Positions 18,112-27,478 of a stretch of DNA of 64,000 nt are shown here, piece by piece. The stretch's first letter is position 1, and each line of letters opens with the position of its first letter. Under the pieces are notes generated by a model. It was given only the letters and a program-made list of their open reading frames with translations, did not search any database and was not told the DNA's origin. The DNA is from Hymenobacter convexus. GTDB taxonomy: Bacteria > Bacteroidota > Bacteroidia > Cytophagales > Hymenobacteraceae. The DNA lies in contig NZ_JAUQON010000008.1 in NCBI RefSeq assembly GCF_030580955.1, positions 62,001 to 126,000 of the forward strand, given 5' to 3'. A program made the position numbers and the translations under genes.

Positions 18112-18993
18112 ATGAAAATCATCCTCACCGGTTCCCTCGGGAACATCAGCAAACCGCTGGCCACCGCGCTGGTGCAGCAGGGCCACGCCGTCACGGTCAT
18201 CAGCACCAAGCCAGACAAGCAGGCGGAAATCGAAGCGTTGGGCGCTACCGCTGCCATTGGCTCGGTAGACGATGCGGGATTTCTCGCCGCCACTTTCACG
18301 GGGGCCGATGCCGTGTACCTCATGGTGCCGCCCCACTTCGCCGTGGCTGATTCGCGGACCTACCACCAGCAAATTGGCCGCAACTATGCCCAGGCTGTTC
18401 AGCAAGCGGGCGTGCGGCGCGTGGTGCAGCTTAGCAGCTGGGGCGCGCACCTGGCCGAGGGCACCGGCGGCATTCTTGGCACGCATGACGTCGAAGTCCT
18501 TCTGCGCGAAGTGCCGGGTATTGAGCTCACTCACCTGCGCCCCACGTCATTTTACACCAATTTTTATACCTCCGTCGGGATGATAAATGGCGCGGGCATG
18601 ATGGGCGCCAATTACGCGGGCGACATCACCGTCTCCTTCGTTCATCCGCGCGATATTGCGGTGGCGGCGGCCGAAGAGCTTACCAAACCAGCCACTGCCG
18701 CCGGCCAGAACGTGCGCTACGTAGCCAGCGACGAGCGGACTGCCGATGAAGTGGCTCAGGCCATTGGGGCCGCTATTGGCAAGCCCGGCCTGAAATGGGT
18801 CGCTTTCACGGATGCGCAAATGCGGGAAAACATGACCAGCCACGGGGTGCCCGCAAACAGGGCCGATGAAGTGGTGGACATCTATGCCAGCATCAATAGC
18901 GGCCGGTTGGGCGAGGACTACTGGCAGCACCGGCCGGCATTGGGTCAGGTGAAACTGGAGGATTTTGCCCGGGAATTCGCGGCGAATTTTTAG
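18112..18993 (+). CDS. NmrA-type NAD(P)-binding oxidoreductase
   Basis: 293 residues with an N-terminal Rossmann motif (ILTGSLGNISKPLATALVQQ). A downstream VVQLSSWGAH segment and LRPTSFYTNF are typical of the NmrA/atypical-SDR group. These enzymes or redox sensors bind NADP(H); quinone oxidoreductase-like roles are known, but the substrate cannot be read here. The neighbouring AraC remnant and the AraC gene at 19165 suggest a regulated detoxification or redox function, which is inference. Confidence 0.82.
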   Translation: MKIILTGSLGNISKPLATALVQQGHAVTVISTKPDKQAEIEALGATAAIGSVDDAGFLAATFTGADAVYLMVPPHFAVADSRTYHQQIGRNYAQAVQQAGVRRVVQLSSWGAHLAEGTGGILGTHDVEVLLREVPGIELTHLRPTSFYTNFYTSVGMINGAGMMGANYAGDITVSFVHPRDIAVAAAEELTKPATAAGQNVRYVASDERTADEVAQAIGAAIGKPGLKWVAFTDAQMRENMTSHGVPANRADEVVDIYASINSGRLGEDYWQHRPALGQVKLEDFAREFAANF

Positions 18994-19012
18994 GGAGTAG
19001 GTGAGCAAACAA

Positions 19013-19110
19013 GAACGTCATGCTGAGCGCAGCCGAAGCATCTCTACCGCACAACTAATCAATTCTATTATTGCGGTAAAGATGCTTCGGCTGCGCTCAG
19101 CATGACGTTC
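19013..19110. repeat. Intergenic palindrome, family D
   Basis: Arms starting GAACGTCATGCTGAGCGCAG and the matching complement at the right end, around a 25-base AT-rich loop. It begins about 20 bases after the NmrA-type gene. Confidence 0.9.
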
Positions 19111-19164
19111 TGGTAATGGATATACTGCGGAGGAAGTTACCTTTGATTTGTACAGCTCTCCGCA

Positions 19165-20085
19165 ATGTCGTCCCGCCCGCTTTCCGAACTCTATACCAAA
19201 CTATCCCCCGAAGCAGCCGAGGCGCTTTTGCTGCCGGAGCGGCCCCGCGAAGTCGGCCACTTCAACGTGTTCAATGTAGCGGACCTGATGCTGGCCAACC
19301 GCGACCGGCCGCCCATGACTTTCGACCGGCGCGCCTTCTATAAAATCAGCCTGATTCGGGGCCGCAGCCGCATCGAGTTTGCCGACCAGGTGGCGGAAGT
19401 GACGGGCGGGGCGCTGTGGTTTGCCTCCTCGCGGGTGCCGTACCGTTGGCTGCCGCACGACCAGAACCAAACCGGCCATTTCTGCATCTTCACCGAGGAG
19501 TTTCTGCAGCCCACAAAGGGCCGCACGGCGCTGGAAGAGCTACCATTCTACCAGCCCGGCGCTTACCCGATTGTGCGGATAGCCGACCCGGAATTCGCTG
19601 CAATAGAAGCTATTTTCCAGAAGATGGAGCAGGAAATTGCCTCCGACTTCGCCTATAAATACGACCTGTTGCGCGCCTACCTGCTGGAGATGGTGTACTA
19701 CGTGCAGAAGCTGCAGCCGGCCCCGGCAGCGGCACCCACGCAAAACGCCTCGGCCCGCCTGACTGCCCAGTTTGCCGACCTGCTGGAGCGGCAGTTTCCC
19801 CTCGAGTCGCCGCAGCAGCGCCTGCGCCTGCGCACCGCCACCGACTACGCCGCCCACCTGGCCGTGCACGTCAACCACCTCAACCGCGTGCTCAAGGACA
19901 CCACCGGCCAAACCACCACCGCCCTCATTAGCAGCCGGGTAGGGCAGGAGGCCAAAATCTTGCTGAAGCAAACGAGTTGGACTGTTTCCGAAATCGCCGA
20001 CAGCCTGAGCTTTGCCGATGTGGCGCACTTCTGCAACTTTTTCAAGCGGCAGACGGGCCTGACGCCGGGGGATTTTCGGGGGTAG
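19165..20085 (+). CDS. AraC-family transcriptional regulator
   Basis: 306 residues. The N-terminal ~160 residues form a cupin-like sensing domain and residues ~200-306 the two-helix-turn-helix AraC domain (TDYAAHLAVHVNHLNRVLKD, then WTVSEIADSLSFADVAHFCN and FFKRQTGLTPGDFR). It is full length, unlike the remnant at 17641. It likely activates a nearby oxidoreductase gene (18112 or 20302) in response to a small molecule. The ligand is unknown. Confidence 0.9.
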   Translation: MSSRPLSELYTKLSPEAAEALLLPERPREVGHFNVFNVADLMLANRDRPPMTFDRRAFYKISLIRGRSRIEFADQVAEVTGGALWFASSRVPYRWLPHDQNQTGHFCIFTEEFLQPTKGRTALEELPFYQPGAYPIVRIADPEFAAIEAIFQKMEQEIASDFAYKYDLLRAYLLEMVYYVQKLQPAPAAAPTQNASARLTAQFADLLERQFPLESPQQRLRLRTATDYAAHLAVHVNHLNRVLKDTTGQTTTALISSRVGQEAKILLKQTSWTVSEIADSLSFADVAHFCNFFKRQTGLTPGDFRG

Positions 20086-20090
20086 GGGAT

Positions 20091-20166
20091 GCATACTTGC
20101 GTCTCGTCGTTGAACTACGGAATTGAACGACGCTCGAACGGCGCAGCCGACGAAACGCAAGTATGC
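20091..20166. repeat. Intergenic palindrome, family E (GCATACTTGCGTCTCGTCG)
   Basis: 19-base arms at 20091-20109 and 20148-20166 with a 38-base loop. The arm sequence is unrelated to families A-D; only one copy is in the window. Confidence 0.8.
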
Positions 20167-20301
20167 GTCTCTACACCGTTTGGGCTGAACGCAGCAATTG
20201 TTTGAATTATTCAGCAAATTGTTTATCCTGCGCAGTGCCGCCATTATTCACGCGCCGGTCCTTTGTGGCGTAATCAATCCCCACTTTTAAAGGACATTCA
20301 C

Positions 20302-21183
20302 ATGCGTGTTTTCGTAACCGGCGCGTCGGGCTTTGTCGGCTCCGCCATTGTTCAGGAATTACTCGGCGCGGGCCATCAGGTGCTCGGCCTCGCCCGCTCC
20401 GAAGCGTCGGCCCGGGCGCTTGCTGCTGTCAGCGCAGAGGTGCACCGCGGCTCACTCGACGACCTCGACAGCCTGCGGCGCGGCGCGGCCGGAGCCGATG
20501 GCGTCATCCACACGGCCTACAACCACGACTTTTCGCAATACGCCGCCGCGGGCCAGACCGACCGCCAGGCCATCGAGGCCCTCGGCGAATCCCTGGCGGG
20601 CTCCGACCGTCCGCTCATCGTCACGTCCGGGCTGGCGGGCTTCAACCTGGGCCGCCCCGCCACTGAGGATGACAACCCCGCCGCCTCGCCGCGCCAGTCG
20701 GAAGCAGCGGCCATGCAGTTGGCCGCGCAGGGCGTGCGCGCCATGGTGGTGCGCCTGGCCGCTTCCGTGCACGACCGCGGCGACCACGGCTTCGTGCCGG
20801 TGCTCATCGAAACGGCCCGCCAAAAAGGCGAAGCGGCCTACATCGGCGACGGCCGCAGCCGCTGGCCCGCCGTGCACCGCCTCGACGCCGCGCGCCTCTA
20901 TCGGCTGGTGCTGGAGCAGGGCACTGCCGGCACCAACTACCACGGCGTGGCCGACGAAGGTATTGCCATGCGCGACCTAGCCGCCGTCATCGGCCGGCAC
21001 CTGAACCTGCCCGTCGTATCGAAAACGCCCGAGGAAGCCGCCGACCATTTCGGCTGGATGGCGCGCTTCGCCGGGCTGGACCTGTCGGCGTCCAGTGCCC
21101 TCACCCAGCAGTGGCTGGGCTGGCACCCCACCCATCCCGGCCTGCTGGCCGACCTGGAGCAGGGGGATTATTTTGAGAAGTAA
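20302..21183 (+). CDS. SDR-family NAD-dependent epimerase/dehydratase
   Basis: 293 residues with the extended-SDR dinucleotide motif VTGASGFVGSAIVQELL at the N-terminus, then a VIHTAYNHDFS segment and a VVRLAASVHDRGDHG segment as in bacterial NAD-dependent epimerases. I start at 20302; 13 upstream in-frame codons (from 20263) are not family-like. The classical YxxxK pair is not obvious, so catalysis may differ from sugar epimerases. A terminator follows directly. Confidence 0.87.
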   Translation: MRVFVTGASGFVGSAIVQELLGAGHQVLGLARSEASARALAAVSAEVHRGSLDDLDSLRRGAAGADGVIHTAYNHDFSQYAAAGQTDRQAIEALGESLAGSDRPLIVTSGLAGFNLGRPATEDDNPAASPRQSEAAAMQLAAQGVRAMVVRLAASVHDRGDHGFVPVLIETARQKGEAAYIGDGRSRWPAVHRLDAARLYRLVLEQGTAGTNYHGVADEGIAMRDLAAVIGRHLNLPVVSKTPEEAADHFGWMARFAGLDLSASSALTQQWLGWHPTHPGLLADLEQGDYFEK

Positions 21184-21196
21184 GTTGGTAGCAGCC

Positions 21197-21232
21197 GAAA
21201 CGCCCCGCAACTGTTTGGTTGCGGGGCGTTTC
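21197..21232 (+). terminator. Terminator, GAAACGCCCCGCAAC type
   Basis: A 15-bp stem GAAACGCCCCGCAAC with its exact complement and a TGTTTG loop. The same stem recurs at 22618, 32377 and 36375, each time beside likely acquired genes. Confidence 0.9.
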
Positions 21233-21331
21233 TGTCTGGGAGTAGGCCTTTGTCGTTTTCTGATTCGCAACAGCGGTTATTCAGCCAATATTGGGTAGCT
21301 TGACGCTGCCAATAGCAACGATTCCCGCACA

Positions 21332-21814
21332 ATGACAGCCCGCAATATCACCTTAACTGAAACCGTAAGCGACGATTTAGACACGCTGTTTCTGTTTCAG
21401 ACAGACGAAGAAGCCATTCGTTTGGCCGCGTTCACCCCGAAAGACCCCAGCGACAAAGCAGCCTATCTCGAAAAATACGCCAAGCACTTAGCAGACCCGA
21501 CCATCCACATGCGGACCATAAAAGCCGACAATGAAATTGTGGGCAGCATCGCAAAATTCCTGATGCACGGCGACGCTGAAATCACCTATTGGATTGATAG
21601 AAAGTATTGGGGGCACGGAATAGCTACCACTGCCCTGCAAGCCTTTCTGCAACTCGAACCAGCCCGCCCCATCTACGGCCGTGCCGCCTTTGACAACCAC
21701 GGCTCCCAAAAGGTTTTGGAGAAGTGCGGGTTTGAAAAAACCGGAACGGATAAGGGTTTTGCCAATGCGCGGCAGGTGGAGGTTGAAGAGTATGTTTACA
21801 AACTGTCGGACTAA
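21332..21814 (+). CDS. GNAT-family N-acetyltransferase (RimJ/RimL type)
   Basis: 160 residues with the acetyl-CoA binding region YWGHGIATTALQAFL and the C-terminal NHGSQKVLEKCGFEKTG pattern typical of ribosomal-protein/small-molecule acetyltransferases of the Acetyltransf_3 group. Base composition is lower in GC than its left neighbours, and it sits directly after a recurring terminator, so it may be acquired cargo. Substrate unknown. Confidence 0.9.
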   Translation: MTARNITLTETVSDDLDTLFLFQTDEEAIRLAAFTPKDPSDKAAYLEKYAKHLADPTIHMRTIKADNEIVGSIAKFLMHGDAEITYWIDRKYWGHGIATTALQAFLQLEPARPIYGRAAFDNHGSQKVLEKCGFEKTGTDKGFANARQVEVEEYVYKLSD

Positions 21815-21967
21815 CAGGCGACGCTGATTCACTGACAATCTTATCAGGGCTCATTTATTCGGCCATCGCTGCGGTTCGCGGCAGGGGCACTTCTCGGAAC
21901 AGCTAAACGTCGTAAAGCAACTACTCAAGCGACAGAATCAACCAATTTGAATGCTTGCCCACCTATT

Positions 21968-22576
21968 ATGAAGAAGAAAGATATAAAGACTTTTTTTAAC
22001 GCTATAAGAAGTAGGGACATTCAGAAAGTTGTTGAACTAGTGTCTGATAACAGAGAGTACTTATCAGCTACGAACTTCGCGCCTCCTAAAAAAGATGATG
22101 GGCAATCAGGGCTTCAAGTAGCATTCAAGACGGGTAATTTTGATATTGCTCAATTCTTAATTGACCAGGGTGCAGATATTGATTTTATAGAAACATCAAA
22201 TATCAATGAGTGGACTGCTCCGGTTTTGCATGATAGCATCAGAGCGACGATTTTTAATTCATATACCGTTCAAAAGGACACAGCTAAATTTGATAATGCA
22301 TTTTCACTGCTTCAATTAATGCTGGATAAAAAAGCCAATCCCAATGCAATAGATTCTTATGGTAATAATTGCCTGCATAGAGCAATTTTGGATTCAAGAC
22401 AAATGATTGATAATCCAAAGGCAGATGTAGCTAATGGCATTTTGTTAGAGCAAATCAGGAGAATTTTTACTGTTCTTATATTAGCAGGGGCAGATGTTAG
22501 TTCGTCGACTGAATCAAGACCAAGTGCTTTGGATGTAGCTGTAAATTTTAGGCTGGAGCAATTTCATTTATGGTAA
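21968..22576 (+). CDS. Ankyrin-repeat protein, AT-rich (probably transferred)
   Basis: 202 residues with ankyrin-like units (GQSGLQVAFKTGNFDIAQFL then IDQGADIDF; NPNAIDSYGNNCLHRAI; LILAGADVSSST). It has no signal peptide and is probably a cytoplasmic protein-binding module. The DNA is far richer in A+T than its surroundings and uses AAA, ATT and TTA codons freely, a sign of transfer. I choose the ATG at 21968; TTG at 21947 is possible. The C-terminus ends abruptly after a partial repeat, so it may be truncated. Confidence 0.75.
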   Translation: MKKKDIKTFFNAIRSRDIQKVVELVSDNREYLSATNFAPPKKDDGQSGLQVAFKTGNFDIAQFLIDQGADIDFIETSNINEWTAPVLHDSIRATIFNSYTVQKDTAKFDNAFSLLQLMLDKKANPNAIDSYGNNCLHRAILDSRQMIDNPKADVANGILLEQIRRIFTVLILAGADVSSSTESRPSALDVAVNFRLEQFHLW

Positions 22577-22617
22577 TTCATGCTACATAAATCAAATGTT
22601 TCTCAAGGCCTGCAAAA

Positions 22618-22655
22618 GAAACGCCCCACAACCAACCAGTTGCGGGGCGTTTTTT
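22618..22655 (+). terminator. Terminator, AAACGCCCC type with long T run
   Basis: Stem AAACGCCCCaCAAC paired with GTTGCGGGGCGTTT and then eight or more T. It sits between the ankyrin gene and the convergent efflux operon; it terminates the former best. Confidence 0.88.
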
Positions 22656-22693
22656 TTGCGGCCTAAGCTGCTTTAGCTACTCGCGGTGCCCGG

Positions 22694-24151
22694 TTACTGC
22701 CAGCCGCCGCCCAGGGCGCGGTACACGTTCACCGAGGCGTTGAGCTGCTGCATGCGGGTTTCGATGAGGTCGAACTTCGACTCCAAAGCGTCGCGCTGGG
22801 TGAAGAGGACTTCCGTGTAGTCGGCGCGGGCGTAACGGAAGAGGCTGTTGGAAATGTCCACCGACTGGTTGAGGGCAGCCACTTCCTTGGCTTTCGCGTC
22901 ATAGCTCTTGGCCAGGTTGCTGATGTTGGCCACTTGGTTCGATACCTCGATGTAGGCGTTCAGCACCGTTTTCTCATACTGGTACACAGCCTGCGTCTGG
23001 GCGGCGTTGGCGGTGTAGTAGGCCGCTTTGATGCCGTTGCGGTTGAAGAGCGGGCCGGCCAGGTCGGCGCCCAGCGCGTAGAGCATCGACTGGGGCGTGC
23101 TCACCAGCAGGCCGGGCGTGAAGGCCGCCAGCCCGACGCCGCCGGTCAGGCCCAGCGAGGGATAGAAGTTGGCCCGGGCCACCTGCACGTCGACCTTGGC
23201 GGCGGCCAGCTGCTGCTCGGCCTGCCGGATGTCGGGGCGGTTGTTGAGCAGCTGTGCAGGCGAGCCCACCTGGCTGGCCAGCGGCGCCAATTCGTTGAAC
23301 GACTGCGTGCTGCGCGTCACCGTCTGCGGGTAGCGGCCGGCCAGGTAGTTCAGCTTGTTCTCGGTTTCGACGATGCTTTGCTGCAGCTTGAACTGCAGGG
23401 CGCGGGTATGCTCTACCTGGGCCTCGAAGCGTTTCACGGCCAGTTCGGTGGCGCGGGCCGACTCCTTCTGCAGCCGCACCAGCTCCAGGGCGTTGCTCTG
23501 GATGCCGATGTTCTGCTGCACGATGGCCAGCTGGTTGTCGTAGGCCAGCAGCTCGTAGTAGGAGTTGGCAATTTCGGCAATCAGGTTGGTCACCATGAAG
23601 TTTTTGCCCTCCACGGTGGCCAGGTAGCGGATGGCCGCCGCCTTCTTTGCATTGCGCAGCTTGTGCCAGATATCGACCTCCCAGGTGGCAAACGCGCCCA
23701 GCTGGAAATTGGTGAGCGGGTCGGGCGTGCGGCGGTCTTCCTTAATCTGGACCTGCTCCTCGGTGGCGCCTTGCAGGGTGTAGCGGCCCACTTTCTCCAC
23801 GTCGGCGCGGGCGCCGAGGCTCACGAAGGGCAGGTACTCGCCCTGGCGGGCGCGGATTTCATTCTTGGCAATCTCAATCTCCTGGAGCGTGATGTTCAGC
23901 TCCTGGTTGTTTTGCAGGGCAGTTGCAATCAGTTCCTGCAGGTTAGGGTCGGTGAAAAACTGCTTCCACTGCACGCGGCCGGAGTTGGTGCTGTCGAGCG
24001 TGCCGGCCGACGTGGCCGGGGCAGCGGTCGAATAGCTGCCCGGCACGTTGCGGTTTTCGTTTTTTACGACCAGCTCGGGCGTTTTGCAGGCACCCACGGC
24101 GAGGGCCAGGCCGGCCGCGCCGAGGACTTGATAAATTCGTTTCTTAAGCAT
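22694..24151 (-). CDS. RND efflux outer-membrane lipoprotein (NodT/OprM family)
   Basis: 485 residues. A lipoprotein signal (VLGAAGLALAVGACK, lipid-modified Cys) is followed by two OEP repeats (about residues 70-260 and 285-470) with typical helices such as YLATVEGKNFMVTNLIAEIA and the RPDIRQAEQQLAAAKVDV motif. It forms the outer-membrane channel of the tripartite pump. Its start overlaps the end of the pump gene by 8 bases, a sign of translational coupling. Third gene of a leftward operon. Confidence 0.95.
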   Translation of the reverse strand: MLKKRIYQVLGAAGLALAVGACKTPELVVKNENRNVPGSYSTAAPATSAGTLDSTNSGRVQWKQFFTDPNLQELIATALQNNQELNITLQEIEIAKNEIRARQGEYLPFVSLGARADVEKVGRYTLQGATEEQVQIKEDRRTPDPLTNFQLGAFATWEVDIWHKLRNAKKAAAIRYLATVEGKNFMVTNLIAEIANSYYELLAYDNQLAIVQQNIGIQSNALELVRLQKESARATELAVKRFEAQVEHTRALQFKLQQSIVETENKLNYLAGRYPQTVTRSTQSFNELAPLASQVGSPAQLLNNRPDIRQAEQQLAAAKVDVQVARANFYPSLGLTGGVGLAAFTPGLLVSTPQSMLYALGADLAGPLFNRNGIKAAYYTANAAQTQAVYQYEKTVLNAYIEVSNQVANISNLAKSYDAKAKEVAALNQSVDISNSLFRYARADYTEVLFTQRDALESKFDLIETRMQQLNASVNVYRALGGGWQ

Positions 24152-27100
24152 AAGGCTCCATTTCTTCTAGTGTCACGCGGGGCTCTACGCCTTCCAGGAT
24201 GGGCGACTCATTTTCGTCGCGAATCAGTTTGCTGTTGCCGGCCAGGGTGCCGAAGAAGTAGTACAAGCCGGGGATGATGATTACCCCGAACACGGTACCG
24301 AACAGCATGCCGCCCAGCGCCGAGCTACCGATGGTGCGGTTGCCGATGGCACCGGCGCCGGTGGCCACCACCAGCGGAATCAGGCCGGCGATGAAGGCGA
24401 ACGAGGTCATCAGAATCGGGCGGAATCGAGTCTTCGCACCTTCGATAGCCGCGTCGCGGACGCTCATGCCTTCTTCGTGTTTCAGGGCCGCGAATTCCAC
24501 AATCAGTACCGCGTTTTTACCTAGCAGACCCACGAGCATTACCAGACCCACCTGGGCGTAGATGTCGTTGGCCAGGCCAAACATCTTGATGAACAGGAAC
24601 GAGCCAAACACCCCTGCTACCAGCGAGAGAATAACGGCCAGCGGCAGCAGGAAGCTTTCATACTGCGCGGCCAGCACTAGGTACACGAACACCAGCACGA
24701 TGAGGAAAATCACGGTCGACTCGTTGCCGCGGCTCACTTCGTCTTTCGACAAGCCGCCCCAGTCGATGCCGTAGCCGTGGGGCAGGGTTTCGGCCACTTC
24801 CTGCACCGCTTTGATGGCTTCGCCCGAGCTGTAGCCCGGCGCCGCGCCGCCCCGGATGGAGCCGGTGGGGTACATGTTGTAGCGGTTGATTTCGTTGGCG
24901 CCCTGGCTCTTCACGATTTTCATGAAGGCCGAAAACGGCACCATCTCGCCCTTGTCGTTCTTGGCCCACATGTTCAGGATGTCTTCGGGCAGCTTGCGAT
25001 ACTCCGGCGAGGCCTGCACGAACACCTTAAAGAAGCGCTGGTACTTGATGAAGCCCAGCTCGTAGGTCGAGCCCACCAGAATGCTCAGCGTGTTCATGGC
25101 GTTGCCGATGCTCACGCCCTTTTGCATGGCCAGCTCGTTGTCAATCTTAAGTTCGTACTGCGGGTAATTGGCCGAGAAGAAGGTGAACACGCCCGCCAGC
25201 TCCTTGCGCTTTTTCAGCTTGGCGATGAACTCGTTGTTCACCCGTTCCAGGGCCTTGTAGTCGCCGGTGCTGGTTTTGTCGAGCATTTGCAGCTGGAAAC
25301 CACCGGCTGCGCCGTAACCCGGCACTGCCGGCGGCTCGAAGAATTCGATGGTCGCGCCGGGAATCTCGTGGGCTTTCTTCTCCAGCGCCTCCACAATCTC
25401 GGCAATGGATTCCTTGCGCTCCGACCACGGCTTCAAGTCAATCAAGCAAGTACCGGCGTTCGAGCCGCGGCCTTCGGTCAGTACTTCGTAGCCGGCCAGC
25501 GTCGAGATGTTGGCGATGCCGGGCACGTCCTTGGCCAGGTCGCGCAGGCGCTTCGATACGGCGTTGGTTTGCTCCAGCGTGGTGCCGGGCGGCGTCTGCA
25601 CAATGGCGTAAATCAGGCCCTGGTCTTCGCTCGGAATAAAGCCGGCCGGCAGCCCCGCCGAGATGGCCCAGATGCCCAGCCCGAAGGCCACCAGCATCAC
25701 GAACGTCACAATGCGGTTGGCCACAATGCGCTGCAGCAAACCCACATACGCATTGGTCAGCTTCTCAAAGCCGCGGTTGAACCAGTCGAAGAAGCGCTGC
25801 AGAGGCGTTTGCTTCTTGGGTTGGCCGTGGTGGTTTTTCAGAATCATGGCGCAAAGCACCGGCGTCAACGTCAGGGCCACGAGGCCCGAAATCACGATGG
25901 CCGTGGCCATGGTAATGGAGAACTGGCGGTAGAAAATGCCTACCGGGCCGCTCATGAACGACACCGGAATGAACACGGCCGTCATCATGATGGTGATACC
26001 AATAATAGCGCCGCTGATTTCCCCAACCACTTGTCGGACTGCATTATAAGGCGATAGGTGCTGCTCGTCCATCTTGGCGTGCACCGCCTCAATCACCACA
26101 ATGGCGTTATCTACCACAATACCAATCGAAAGCACCAGCGCGAAGAGCGTAATCATGTTGATGGTGAGGCCAAACGCCTGCATCGCAATGAACGAGCCCA
26201 CCAGCGACACCGGCACGGCCAGCGCCGGAATCAGCGTCGAGCGCCAGTCGCCGAGGAAGATGAACACCACCAGCGCCACCAGAATAAAGGCATCGCGCAG
26301 GGTGTGAATCACGTTCTCAATCGAGGCGTCGAGGAAGTTCGACACGTCGTAGGTGATTTTGTAGTCCATGCCGGGCGGGAAGCTGCTCTTTTTCAGCTCT
26401 TCCAGCTTGGCCTTCACTTCTTTAATAACATCCGAAGCGTTCGAGCCGTAGGTCTGCTTCAATACGATAGCGGCCGAAGGGTACTGGTTCAGGTTGGAGT
26501 AGATGTCATAGTATTCCGAGCCCAGCTCCACGTTGGCCACGTCCTTCAGGTGCAGGCTTTCCCCGTTCGGGTTGGCCCTCAGAATCACGTTCTTATACTG
26601 TTCCACGTCGTTGAAGCGGCCCTGGTAGCTCAGCACGTATTCCAGCGACTGCGCATTCTTGCCATCGGCGCGGCCAATCCGGCCCGGCGAACCAATCACG
26701 CTTTGCTCATCCAGCGCCTTCATCACGTCGTCCACCGAGATGTTGTAGGCCCGCATGCGGTCGGGCTTCAGCCACACGCGCATGGCGTACTGCCGGCTCC
26801 CCAGAATGCTGGCCCGGCCAATGCCGCCGAGGCGCTGCAGCTCGGGTATCATGTTCACGCCGGCGAAGTTGAATAGGTACTTCATGTCCGTGTTCTTGTC
26901 TTTCGAGTACAAGTTCACGTACATCAGCATGTTCGGCACCACGCGGTTCACAATCACGCCCTCGCGCTGCACAATCAGCGGCAGGCGGTTGAGCACCTGC
27001 GCAATGCGGGTGTTCACGTTCACCACCGCTTGGTCGGGGTTGGTGCCCAGGTTGAAGACAATCTGAATGTTGGCCTCACCGGCCGATACGGCGTCGGAGG

Positions 27101-27335
27101 TCATGTACTTCATGCCCGGCACCCCGTTCACCGCCTGCTCCAGCGGAATCAGCACCGACTCGGTCAGCACTTTAGCGCTAGCGCCAGGGTAGGAGGCGCT
27201 CACCATCACGAGCGGCGGCGAAATCTCCGGAAACTGCGACGTGGGCAGCTGCATGATGGCCAGCCCGCCCATGAGCAGAATGGACACCGAAATAACAATG
27301 GCAAATACGGGCCTGCGAATGAATTTACTAAACAT
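24144..27335 (-). CDS. RND multidrug efflux transporter (AcrB/MexB, HAE1 family)
   Basis: 1063 residues, normal length for HAE1 pumps. The N-terminus FIRRPVFAIVISVSILLMG is canonical. TM4 carries the proton-relay Asp pair region GIVVDNAIVVIEAVH, and the long periplasmic loops and second 6-TM half (YAQVGLVMLVGLLGKNAVLIVE trimmed to its recognisable core) are complete. It expels hydrophobic compounds from the inner membrane and periplasm using the proton gradient. Middle gene of the operon adaptor-pump-channel. Confidence 0.96.
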   Translation of the reverse strand: MFSKFIRRPVFAIVISVSILLMGGLAIMQLPTSQFPEISPPLVMVSASYPGASAKVLTESVLIPLEQAVNGVPGMKYMTSDAVSAGEANIQIVFNLGTNPDQAVVNVNTRIAQVLNRLPLIVQREGVIVNRVVPNMLMYVNLYSKDKNTDMKYLFNFAGVNMIPELQRLGGIGRASILGSRQYAMRVWLKPDRMRAYNISVDDVMKALDEQSVIGSPGRIGRADGKNAQSLEYVLSYQGRFNDVEQYKNVILRANPNGESLHLKDVANVELGSEYYDIYSNLNQYPSAAIVLKQTYGSNASDVIKEVKAKLEELKKSSFPPGMDYKITYDVSNFLDASIENVIHTLRDAFILVALVVFIFLGDWRSTLIPALAVPVSLVGSFIAMQAFGLTINMITLFALVLSIGIVVDNAIVVIEAVHAKMDEQHLSPYNAVRQVVGEISGAIIGITIMMTAVFIPVSFMSGPVGIFYRQFSITMATAIVISGLVALTLTPVLCAMILKNHHGQPKKQTPLQRFFDWFNRGFEKLTNAYVGLLQRIVANRIVTFVMLVAFGLGIWAISAGLPAGFIPSEDQGLIYAIVQTPPGTTLEQTNAVSKRLRDLAKDVPGIANISTLAGYEVLTEGRGSNAGTCLIDLKPWSERKESIAEIVEALEKKAHEIPGATIEFFEPPAVPGYGAAGGFQLQMLDKTSTGDYKALERVNNEFIAKLKKRKELAGVFTFFSANYPQYELKIDNELAMQKGVSIGNAMNTLSILVGSTYELGFIKYQRFFKVFVQASPEYRKLPEDILNMWAKNDKGEMVPFSAFMKIVKSQGANEINRYNMYPTGSIRGGAAPGYSSGEAIKAVQEVAETLPHGYGIDWGGLSKDEVSRGNESTVIFLIVLVFVYLVLAAQYESFLLPLAVILSLVAGVFGSFLFIKMFGLANDIYAQVGLVMLVGLLGKNAVLIVEFAALKHEEGMSVRDAAIEGAKTRFRPILMTSFAFIAGLIPLVVATGAGAIGNRTIGSSALGGMLFGTVFGVIIIPGLYYFFGTLAGNSKLIRDENESPILEGVEPRVTLEEMEPYA

Positions 27336-27380
27336 ATTCTTCTGGCTGTGTGGATATTATTGGTAGAGATGCCGGGCACC

Positions 27381-27454
27381 TGTAGCGTGGACTCTGCGAG
27401 TCCGCGCATGGCGGGATGTTCGCCCGGGCGCGGACTCGCAGAGTCCACGCTACA
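27381..27454. repeat. Intergenic palindrome, family B
   Basis: Perfect arms beginning TGTAGCGTGGACTCTGCGAG surround a ~20-base loop. It lies between the adaptor and pump genes of the RND operon and may trim or attenuate the transcript. Confidence 0.9.
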
Positions 27455-27478
27455 CCCCGCCGGGCGGCGCCCTAACGC